Source of the DNA: CAZNRY01 sp964575675
GTDB taxonomy: Bacteria; Eisenbacteria; RBG-16-71-46; CAIMUX01; VGJL01
Reading direction: 5' to 3'
Assembly (NCBI GenBank): GCA_964575675.1
Contig: CAZNRY010000102.1
Location: 1 to 14,402 of the forward strand
DNA: 14,402 bases
In this document: positions 1 through 6,900 of the stretch, piece after piece
How positions within the stretch are numbered: the stretch's first letter is position 1
Layout: each line of letters starts with the position of its first letter
Made by a program: the position numbers and the translations under genes
Notes under the pieces: generated by a model
What the model was told of the DNA's origin: nothing
The model's input: only the letters and a program-made list of their open reading frames with translations
Databases searched by the model: none

Positions 1-127
1 TCCGGTGACGTGGAACCGTCGCACGGAATCGATCGAGTGCGGCTGGCGCGACGGAGGACCGGGTGGGGGGGGAACGGGGACGGACTCGGTGCCCACGCCG
101 ATACCGCTGTAGCCTGCGATCGCACAA

Positions 128-143
128 TTCGGACAGTTCGGAC
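128..143. repeat. Short tandem repeat downstream of metH
   Basis: TTCGGAC occurs at 128-134 and again at 137-143, separated by AG, just past the metH stop. It may be chance or one operator of a gene lying to the left. No terminator hairpin or coding signal is convincing in 1-147. Confidence 0.3.
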
Positions 144-147
144 GCCT

Positions 148-3100
148 TCAGACCCCGAAGTAACGCGCCTCCGGATGTTGAATGACGATCGCGGAAACCG
201 AGGCCTCCGGGTCCATCATGTCCCCGTCGGTCAGGAGGACCCCGATCTCATCCGGGACCAAGGCCGCGAAGAGCTGCCGCTGACCGGCCAGATCGGGACA
301 GGCCGGATAGCCGAAGCTGTAGCGCTTGCCGCGGTAGCGGCCGGAGAGACGATCCTGAACGGTGAGCGCCGGGGGATCGGGGAATCCCCAATCCGCGCGT
401 AGACGGCGATGGAGCAATTCCGCCGCCCCTTCGGCGGTCTCCAGCGCGAGTGCAGCGAACGCGTGGCTCTTCAGGTATTCTCCTTCCTGCTTCCATGCCT
501 CCGCCCGCTCGCGGACTCTCTCCCCAGCCGTCGTCACGAAGAGCGCGACGTGGTCCCCCGGTAGAATGTAGTCGGTGATGCACAGACCCTCGCGCCCGAT
601 CTGGCGGGGCAGATCCCAAACGGCCATCACGCCGCCCGAGTCCGGATGGACCAGTCGCAATCGATTCCCCTCTGCCTCGGCGGGGAAGAACCGCCAGACG
701 GCGCGCGCCGTCATCGCGCCGTTCCTGCCGAGCGCCTTCAGCTCGTCGACCACGGCCGCGAACTTGCGGTACTTCGGATCCCCTTCTTCGGCGAGCTTCC
801 GGATCACCCCCCTGAGACCCAGGTGCTTGCCGAAGAGCATCTGTGGATTCACTTCGGCCCACACCTCGTCGAGGTCGAGGGTCACGACGTGGCGATCGAG
901 GTCAGGGGGGCGCGGCACGGGGATATCGCGCCGGACCGCAGAGCGCCACGGTCCGCCCGGCGACTCCTCCCCTCTCTTCTCCTTGGCACTCTCCGCGCGG
1001 TCCTCGTCGCTCAGACGGCGGATCTCTTCTTCCAAGGCCGGACGTTCCCGCGGATCGAGCAATCGCTCGACCAGTTTCAGTCCGTGCATTGCGTCGCGGC
1101 CGTACGTGCAGAGGCCACGGTAGGAGGGGGCGATCTTCCGGTGGGTGAACCTGCGGGTCAGGGCTGCCCCTCCCACCAGCAGAGGTGTATCGATTCCGAC
1201 GGCCGTCAGATCGGTCGCGGTCGCCACCATCTGCTGGGCGCTCTTGACGAGGAGGCCGGAGAGGCCGATCACATCCGGCCGGTGCGCCGCGGCCGCCTGG
1301 ATCAGCTGCTCCGAGGATACCTTGATCCCCAGATTGATCACGGAGAAGCCGTTGTTCGAGAGGATGATCTCGATCAAGTTCTTGCCGATGTCGTGAACGT
1401 CTCCCTTGACGGTGGCGAGCAGCACCCTTCCGCGGGAGGTTCCTTCCGCTTTCACCATGCGCCGCTCGAGGAAAGAGACGGCGGCCTTCATTGCCTCGGC
1501 CGACTGGAGCACCTCCGCGATGATGAGGCGATTGTCGTTGAAGAGCCTGCCGACCTCCTCCATGCCCCGCATCAACGGACCGTTGATGATCGCCAGCGGA
1601 TCGGCGTAGCGCGATTCGGTCAGAGCCGCCGCCAGATCGTCCTCCAGGCCGACCTTGGTTCCCTCGACGATCGCCCGGGACAGCCGTTCGTCGAGGGGGA
1701 GCGCGGCGCGGGGCGTCCCGGAACCCCTCGAGCTTTGCCCCCGGAATCGATCGGCGAACGCCGCAACCGCAATTTCCCCCGCCTCCTTGTTCCCGGGGGT
1801 GAGGAAGATCAGCGCCTCGGCGAGCGCTCGCTCGTCCTCGGGGATCTCCGCGAATCGTGCGAGCCGTTCGCTGTTGACGATCGCCGCATCCAGCCCCGCC
1901 TGGGAGGCGTGATAGAGAAAGACCGAGTTCAACACCTCCCGGCCGGCCGCAGGCAGGCCGAAGCTGACGTTCGAGATGCCGAGGACGGTCTTCGTCAGAG
2001 GGAACTCCGCCTTGACCGCCCGCACCCCGGCGATCGTGAGGCCTGCTGAGCCCAGGTAGTTCACGTCGCCCGTCGCGCAGGGGAAAACGAGCGGGTCCCA
2101 CCAGATGTCCTCGGGGGGTACGCCGAACTCCTCCGTGAGGAGGCGATAACTCCGCCGCGCGACCTCGAGCTTGCGTTCCAGGGAGACTGCCATTCCCTGC
2201 TCGTCGATCAGGCCGACGACAAAAGCCGCGCCGAGCTTGCGTCCAAGTGGAATCACACGCTCGAAGCGGGTCAAGCCGTCCTCCAGGTTGATCGAGTTCA
2301 AGATCGACTTGCCCTGGCACCATGTGAGCGCCGATTCCATGAGTCGTGCATCGGTCGAGTCGATCATCAGAGGGGTCTTGACCATGCGGACGAGCCGCTC
2401 GAGAAGGCGGTCCATGTCGGCGAGCTCATCGCGGTCGGGGTCCTGGACGCAGACGTCCAGGATCTGCGCCCCCGATCGGACTTGGGCCCGCCCGATCTCC
2501 CCGGCCCCCTCGAAATCTCCGGCGCTGATCGCCTCCTTGAACTTGCGGGACCCGAGTACGTTTGTCCGTTCTCCGATCAGGAGGGGGCGGTTGTCAGCCG
2601 TCAGCTCCACCGCCTCGATCCCCGAGACGAACGACCGCTGATGATGGGGAATCGGACGCGGCCTCCTGCCCCGAACCAGCTCTGCGAGAACAGCGACGTG
2701 TTCATCGGTCGCTCCGCAACATCCCCCGACCAGGTTCATCCATCCTTCGGCTAAGAATCGGGTGAAGACCTCCCGGAAGGCCGAGGGGCCCTCATGGTAG
2801 CGCCCCTCTTCGTCGGGCAGTCCTGCGTTCGGCACACAAGCGATTCGCGTCCGGGACAGTGCGGACAAGGTGCGTAGATGATCCGTCATCAGCGCCGGAC
2901 CCGTCGCGCAGTTGAGGCCCACGTAGAGCAGGTCTGCATGGAGCAGCGAGACGGCCAAGGCCTCGGCGTCCTGCCCGGCGAGCATGGTTCCGGACGCCTC
3001 GATCGTCACCGACACTGCGACCGGCAAGCGCCACCCGGCACGCGTGAAAGCCTCCTCGATTGCGATCAGGCCCGCTTTCACGTTCCGGGTATCCTGGCAG

Positions 3101-3627
3101 GTCTCGAGGAGCAGGTAGTCCGCTCCGCCCGCCATAAGCCCTAGGGCCTGAACGCGGAAGTGGCCGACCAGGTCGGGGAACGTCACACCGCCCGTAACGG
3201 AGATCGCCTTGGTCGTGGGACCCATCGCCCCGCAGACGAAACGCAGTCGCCCCGGGATGGAGAACTTCTCACACGCCTCGCGGGCGAGCGAGGCAGCAAG
3301 CCGCGACAGATCGAACGCCGATTCAGCCAGTCCGTATTCCGCGAGCACGAGCGGGGTCGAACCGAAGGAGTTCGTCTCGACGATGTCGGCTCCCGCCGCG
3401 AGGTATCGTTCGGAGATGCCGCGCACGATGTCCGGCCGCGTCCGGCAGAGGTGCTCGTTACACCCCTCAAGATCGGGGCCTCCGAAATCGGCCGCCGTGA
3501 GTCCCGCCGCCTGAAGGGCCGTGCCGGTAGCGCCGTCGAGAACCGCGACTCGATCGTCCAGCATGGCGATAAGGGCGGCGCCCCGTGCCTCCCGATCCGC
3601 CCCCGGCTGCGGATTGGAATCCGTCAT
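148..3627 (-). CDS. metH: Cobalamin-dependent methionine synthase MetH
   Basis: Transfers the methyl group of 5-methyl-tetrahydrofolate to homocysteine through enzyme-bound cobalamin, making methionine in the cytoplasm. All four modules are visible in 1159 residues (E. coli MetH has about 1227). The homocysteine domain spans about 20-320, with zinc-ligand cysteines Cys240 (GLNCATGP) and Cys303-Cys304 (GGCCGATDEH). The pterin domain spans about 345-620 and begins at LIGERTNVLGSRKF. The cap and B12 domain span about 640-860, with D743-x-H745-x-x-G748; His745 is the expected lower cobalt ligand. The C-terminal reactivation domain spans about 900-1159, with RYSFGYPACPD near 1102. I chose the ATG at 3627 because it overlaps the metF stop as ATGA and aligns with the family start. 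An in-frame upstream start at 3738 would only add 37 low-complexity, arginine-rich residues lying over metF. No clear ribosome site precedes the ATG, so translational coupling to metF is likely. Identity is certain. Confidence 0.97.
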   Translation of the reverse strand: MTDSNPQPGADREARGAALIAMLDDRVAVLDGATGTALQAAGLTAADFGGPDLEGCNEHLCRTRPDIVRGISERYLAAGADIVETNSFGSTPLVLAEYGLAESAFDLSRLAASLAREACEKFSIPGRLRFVCGAMGPTTKAISVTGGVTFPDLVGHFRVQALGLMAGGADYLLLETCQDTRNVKAGLIAIEEAFTRAGWRLPVAVSVTIEASGTMLAGQDAEALAVSLLHADLLYVGLNCATGPALMTDHLRTLSALSRTRIACVPNAGLPDEEGRYHEGPSAFREVFTRFLAEGWMNLVGGCCGATDEHVAVLAELVRGRRPRPIPHHQRSFVSGIEAVELTADNRPLLIGERTNVLGSRKFKEAISAGDFEGAGEIGRAQVRSGAQILDVCVQDPDRDELADMDRLLERLVRMVKTPLMIDSTDARLMESALTWCQGKSILNSINLEDGLTRFERVIPLGRKLGAAFVVGLIDEQGMAVSLERKLEVARRSYRLLTEEFGVPPEDIWWDPLVFPCATGDVNYLGSAGLTIAGVRAVKAEFPLTKTVLGISNVSFGLPAAGREVLNSVFLYHASQAGLDAAIVNSERLARFAEIPEDERALAEALIFLTPGNKEAGEIAVAAFADRFRGQSSRGSGTPRAALPLDERLSRAIVEGTKVGLEDDLAAALTESRYADPLAIINGPLMRGMEEVGRLFNDNRLIIAEVLQSAEAMKAAVSFLERRMVKAEGTSRGRVLLATVKGDVHDIGKNLIEIILSNNGFSVINLGIKVSSEQLIQAAAAHRPDVIGLSGLLVKSAQQMVATATDLTAVGIDTPLLVGGAALTRRFTHRKIAPSYRGLCTYGRDAMHGLKLVERLLDPRERPALEEEIRRLSDEDRAESAKEKRGEESPGGPWRSAVRRDIPVPRPPDLDRHVVTLDLDEVWAEVNPQMLFGKHLGLRGVIRKLAEEGDPKYRKFAAVVDELKALGRNGAMTARAVWRFFPAEAEGNRLRLVHPDSGGVMAVWDLPRQIGREGLCITDYILPGDHVALFVTTAGERVRERAEAWKQEGEYLKSHAFAALALETAEGAAELLHRRLRADWGFPDPPALTVQDRLSGRYRGKRYSFGYPACPDLAGQRQLFAALVPDEIGVLLTDGDMMDPEASVSAIVIQHPEARYFGV

Positions 3628-4574
3628 ATCTTGAGCTTGTCCATCAGCCGCCGGATCGGTCCCGCGCCGTACACGACGAAGAAGTGGAGCGCGGGAACGC
3701 CGCGCGCGAGGAGGTCTTCGACTTGGCGTAGGGTCCACTCGACGCCGACGTCCAGAACCTGGTCGTCGGACGCCGATGAAACCGCGTCCGCGAGCCCGGA
3801 TGGAATCTCCACGTAGAAGTTGCGCGGGATCGAGGTGAGCTGCGAACGCGAGGAAAGGACCTTGAGGCCGGGGATGATCGGCACCTCGATCCCCTCCTGC
3901 CTGCAGAGTTCGACGAAACGGAAGTAGTGCGCGTTCTCGAAGAACATCTGCGTGACCACGTAATCGGCTCCGGAATCGACCTTCGCTTTCAGGTGGCGGA
4001 TGTCGGACACGAGATTCGGCGCTTCGACGTGCTTCTCGGGATAGCCGCCGACGCCGATGGAGAAATCGGAAGGATGTGCGTCCAGCAGGTCAGCTACGAG
4101 GTACCGGCCCTGGTTCATCGCCGCAATTTGCGCCACCAGATCCGAACCATGGCGGTTTACGCTTCGTCCCGCCTGGAGTGGTTTCTTGTAGTCGCTGTCA
4201 TCCCCGCGCACTACCAGAACGTTGTCGATGCCGAGGTACCGTAACTCGATCAGGAAATCTTCTGTCTCCTCACGGGTGAAGCCTTTGCACAATACGTGCG
4301 GCACAGCATCCACGCCGTACTTGTTCTGAATCAAAGCGCAGACGCCAAGTGTGCCCGGCCGCTTCCGTCTGACCCTCTTCTCGATTCCCTGCGGAGTCTC
4401 CTGGTAGAGCACCTCGGCGGCGTGGCTCGTTATGTCGATGAAGGGAGGGTGGTAAACGACCAGGTCCTCGATCAACGCTAGGAGCTCAGGAAGGCTTCCT
4501 CCCCGCAGCGGCGGAATGATCTCGAAGCTGATCAGGGGCCGATTGGCCCTGGCGAGATGTTCGACTACCTTCAA
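3624..4574 (-). CDS. metF: 5,10-methylenetetrahydrofolate reductase MetF
   Basis: FAD enzyme of 316 residues that reduces 5,10-methylene- to 5-methyl-tetrahydrofolate, the methyl donor of MetH, encoded directly downstream. The N-terminal SFEIIPP motif carries Glu18, matching the catalytic Glu28 of E. coli MetF. VVRGDD (121-126) carries the flavin-tuning aspartate. GVGGYPEKH (175-182), GADYVVTQMFFEN (202-214) and PIIPGLK (232-238) are family signatures. The length is normal for the short bacterial single-domain form, with no regulatory tail. The start is TTG rather than ATG. It is supported by a textbook Shine-Dalgarno, AAGGAGG at 4586-4580, five bases upstream, and by MKVVEHL, which matches relatives. 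The gap to the upstream TMTC-like gene is 24 nt. Its TGA stop overlaps the metH ATG by four bases (ATGA), so the pair is almost certainly co-translated. Confidence 0.96.
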   Translation of the reverse strand: MKVVEHLARANRPLISFEIIPPLRGGSLPELLALIEDLVVYHPPFIDITSHAAEVLYQETPQGIEKRVRRKRPGTLGVCALIQNKYGVDAVPHVLCKGFTREETEDFLIELRYLGIDNVLVVRGDDSDYKKPLQAGRSVNRHGSDLVAQIAAMNQGRYLVADLLDAHPSDFSIGVGGYPEKHVEAPNLVSDIRHLKAKVDSGADYVVTQMFFENAHYFRFVELCRQEGIEVPIIPGLKVLSSRSQLTSIPRNFYVEIPSGLADAVSSASDDQVLDVGVEWTLRQVEDLLARGVPALHFFVVYGAGPIRRLMDKLKI

Positions 4575-4579
4575 TTCGA

Positions 4580-4586
4580 CCTCCTT
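4580..4586 (-). promoter_or_regulatory. Ribosome binding site of metF deciding a TTG start
   Basis: On the minus strand this reads AAGGAGG, fully complementary to the usual 16S rRNA tail. Five bases separate it from the TTG at 4574-4572. No ATG or GTG lies at a comparable distance, so the site fixes the unusual TTG initiation codon of metF. It lies in the 24-nt gap after the stop of the upstream gene. Confidence 0.85.
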
Positions 4587-4598
4587 GGCGACCCCGAC

Positions 4599-6695
4599 CT
4601 ACCGGCAGCGCTCCTCGATCTCCGCGAGACGGCCATGGTACCCGGCATTCGCGGGGTCAAGAGAGATCGCCTTGCTCGCGGCCGCTCGCGCCTCGCCGCA
4701 CTTGCCATCCGCAAGGAGGGCGCGGGCGAGGGTGTCGTAGAACGGCGCAACCGGAGAGCCGCGCACGGCCATCGCGGCCAAGTCGGCCGCTTCCGATGGC
4801 GCCCCGCCGGATTCCAGCAGCGTCCACGCAAGGCCGTTCGCCGCGTCCGGCCATCCCGGCGCCCGCCGCAGGGCCCTTTCGTAAGCTCCGCGCGCACCTG
4901 CCGTATCGCCCACCCGGAGCAGACAGTAGCCGGTCGAGAGCGTCGCTTCCGGGTCGTCCGGAATCTGCATAAGGACCGTGCGCCAGAGACCGATCGCACG
5001 GCCGATGTCGCCGCGGTCCTGCGCGCGGCGCGCGGCGATGGCGACCGTCTGAGGGTTGTCGGAGGCCTGTGAAAGTCCCGCCAAGACCAGAGAATCTCCC
5101 CGCGCCGATTGCCCCGACTCGTCGAAGAGGCGAACCAGCGTCCGGCGCGCCCTGAAGTCCTCCGGGTCGGTCTTCACCACGTAGGCGAGGAAATCGATCG
5201 CCTCCCTCGTCCGTCCCAGCTTCTCGAGCGACGCCGCGAGGGTCTCGCGCGGGCCGCGGCTCGTCGGATCGAGGCGGATCGCCTCCTTGGCCTCGTTCAC
5301 CGCGTCCTCATGGCGGCCCTCGATGCTCGCCAGGACCGCGCTGTTGTACCTCATCTTGGGGCTCAGAGGCTGATTCCGCACCTCGGCTCGGTAGAGGACC
5401 GACTCGCTGCGGAAGTCTTCGTTGCGGATCCAGGTACGGACGGAACCGGCGAGCAGGGCAACGAGGAGCAGCGCCTGTAGCCCTCGCCGAGCGCGCGGCA
5501 GGCGCTCGGCCGCTATGAACCCACCCGCCGTCACGACGAGCAGGAGTCCGGCGGAAGGAAGGTAGAGGAGCCGTTCCCCGAAGATCGTCCCGATCACGTA
5601 GAGCAGGTTGGATGTGAGCGCAAAGGTCAGGATCGCGAATCCCGCGCCCCAACCCTGAGGCAGGTGCCGCCAACGCAACGCGAGGTAGATCAGGCCGGCG
5701 GTGCCCATCAGGCCCAGAGCGAGGAAGGGCGTCACGCCGCGGACGAGGGTCAGGACGGGCGCCGAGTAATCGAGCGATAGCCGGGCCGGCCAGAAGAGGA
5801 TGCCGATCGAGCGGCCTGCCGTGTCGAGCACGGTCGGGAGGCGGGTGAGGATGCCGCTTCCCACCATGGGGTTGTCGGAGAGTTGCGGATGCGGGCCGAG
5901 CCATGTCCCCAGAACGAAGCGCCGGCCCACGAGGTAGATGAGGATGGGGACGATCGCCGCGAGACCGATCGCGATCGGCGGGGGCGTGGCCGAGACGCTT
6001 TCCGCAGACCGCGCCCTCATGCGCCGCGTTTCCATGACCCAAGTCAGGTAGAGCAGGAGGACCGGCAAGACCGTCGCGCTCTCTTTCGATCCGACCGCGA
6101 GGAGCACGGCGAACAGGCTAAGCCATCGCAAGCGACCCGATCCGGAGAGGGCGAGATGGACCGCGGCGAGTGAGAACCCGGCGGCGAGGAGCTCCGCCCG
6201 GCCGGAGATCCACGTCACGGCCTCCGTGTGAAGCGGGTGAACGGCGAAGAGGAGTCCCGCGACCAAGGCAAGAGCGTCGCGCCGCGTGATCCGGCGGATC
6301 AGGCCCGCCCAGAGGATCGTCACCGTTGCGTGCAGCAGAACGTTCACGAGATGCGGCCAAAAGGGCGATTGCCCGGCGATCAGGTGATCGAGGGCAAAAC
6401 TGAGGGTCGTGACGGGACGCCAGAGCAGCGCCTCCTTCACGGAGGCCCAGTAGTCGGCCGTCAGGATCGTCCAGAGTCGAAAAGGCCCCTGAACCGCCGG
6501 ATGCCGCACGATCAGACCGACATCATCGAAGACGAAAGCGCCGCGCAGCGCGTTCAGGTGCGGAAGCACGGCGAGCGCGAAGAGCAGGATGAGCCCCGCC
6601 CTGAGCCGCTGCTTATCGGTGAGGGGGGGGCGGAGCGGCCCGGAGCTCACGGCGGATTGGGGCGGACCCGATTCCGCTTGCTCGTCCGATTTCAT
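4599..6695 (-). CDS. TMTC-like polytopic membrane protein with C-terminal TPR repeats
   Basis: A 698-residue protein resembling the TMTC/DUF1736 group of GT-C-fold membrane proteins. Some eukaryotic members are O-mannosyltransferases; the function of bacterial members is largely unknown. About ten hydrophobic segments lie between 31 and 420. Group signatures are FVFDD (54-58, acidic pair in the first non-cytoplasmic loop), WRPVTTLSFALDH (92-104), HLVNVLLH (115-122), HPLHTEAVTWISGRAELLA (153-171) and GERLLYLPSAG (373-383). From about 445 to the end there are TPR-like helical pairs, for example GRHEDAVNEAKEAIRLDP (460-477) and GDTAGARGAYERALRRAP (597-614). The ATG at 6695 has no obvious Shine-Dalgarno; a possible promoter lies so close that the message may be leaderless. 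It is the first gene of the block containing metF and metH, although no shared pathway is apparent. Family assignment is good. Glycosyltransferase activity and the lipid-linked sugar donor are inference. Confidence 0.82.
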   Translation of the reverse strand: MKSDEQAESGPPQSAVSSGPLRPPLTDKQRLRAGLILLFALAVLPHLNALRGAFVFDDVGLIVRHPAVQGPFRLWTILTADYWASVKEALLWRPVTTLSFALDHLIAGQSPFWPHLVNVLLHATVTILWAGLIRRITRRDALALVAGLLFAVHPLHTEAVTWISGRAELLAAGFSLAAVHLALSGSGRLRWLSLFAVLLAVGSKESATVLPVLLLYLTWVMETRRMRARSAESVSATPPPIAIGLAAIVPILIYLVGRRFVLGTWLGPHPQLSDNPMVGSGILTRLPTVLDTAGRSIGILFWPARLSLDYSAPVLTLVRGVTPFLALGLMGTAGLIYLALRWRHLPQGWGAGFAILTFALTSNLLYVIGTIFGERLLYLPSAGLLLVVTAGGFIAAERLPRARRGLQALLLVALLAGSVRTWIRNEDFRSESVLYRAEVRNQPLSPKMRYNSAVLASIEGRHEDAVNEAKEAIRLDPTSRGPRETLAASLEKLGRTREAIDFLAYVVKTDPEDFRARRTLVRLFDESGQSARGDSLVLAGLSQASDNPQTVAIAARRAQDRGDIGRAIGLWRTVLMQIPDDPEATLSTGYCLLRVGDTAGARGAYERALRRAPGWPDAANGLAWTLLESGGAPSEAADLAAMAVRGSPVAPFYDTLARALLADGKCGEARAAASKAISLDPANAGYHGRLAEIEERCR

Positions 6696-6704
6696 GATGG
6701 GCGG

Positions 6705-6733
6705 AGCGTACCAGGGACGGGCAACCCCCTCAA
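6705..6733 (-). promoter_or_regulatory. Possible promoter of the TMTC-metF-metH block
   Basis: On the minus strand TTGAGG (6733-6728) and TACGCT (6710-6705) are separated by 17 bases. The -35 match is reasonable; the -10 match is weak, with only the outer T, A and T of the consensus. The ATG lies nine bases past the -10, which would give a nearly leaderless mRNA and would fit the missing Shine-Dalgarno. Tentative. Confidence 0.3.
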
Positions 6734-6795
6734 GTTCATGGGATTGCCGCAGGTCCGCAAGTCACCTGTCCCCCGCGGAGCCCGTTCGGCGCGCT

Positions 6796-6823
6796 TTGAG
6801 GAAGGGCGACAATCCGTTATAAT
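6796..6823 (+). promoter_or_regulatory. Sigma-70-type promoter of the selenoprotein gene
   Basis: TTGAGG at 6796-6801 and a perfect TATAAT at 6818-6823 are separated by 16 bases. Transcription would begin near 6830, giving a leader of about 70 bases before the ATG at 6901. The AT-rich -10 stands out in GC-rich surroundings. It points toward the gene at 6901 and lies in the 205-bp gap between divergent genes. The rest of that gap shows only a weak 5-bp hairpin in the leader (6843-6847 with 6856-6860). Confidence 0.7.
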
Positions 6824-6890
6824 GGAATAGGTTCGCTTTGCCCCGGCTCTCCATGGCCGGCGGGACGTTGGCGTCACATCGTGAGGCGAG

Positions 6891-6896
6891 GGGAGG
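6891..6896 (+). promoter_or_regulatory. Ribosome binding site fixing the selenoprotein start at 6901
   Basis: GGGAGG followed by AAAG and then ATG: a strong Shine-Dalgarno with four-base spacing. It selects the ATG at 6901 over the upstream in-frame start at 6838. The resulting N-terminus (MLKKLAVF and onward) is a clean signal peptide, which agrees. No comparable site precedes the internal ATG at 7087. Confidence 0.85.
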
Positions 6897-6900
6897 AAAG

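Noticed and set aside
646..2049. 467-codon open frame on the plus strand opposite metH, and similar long antisense frames there
   Set aside because: Shadow of a GC-rich gene: composition is rich in Arg, Asp and Gly with no domain signature, while metH on the other strand is unmistakable.
3628..3738. Longer metH start adding 37 residues
   Set aside because: The extension is arginine-rich and unlike the family, lies within the metF coding region, and has a worse context than the ATGA overlap at 3627.
6696..6900. Cobalamin or SAM riboswitch upstream of the metF-metH block
   Set aside because: I see neither the conserved B12-box pattern nor a multi-stem SAM-type layout in this gap, and the 24-nt gap before metF is too short.
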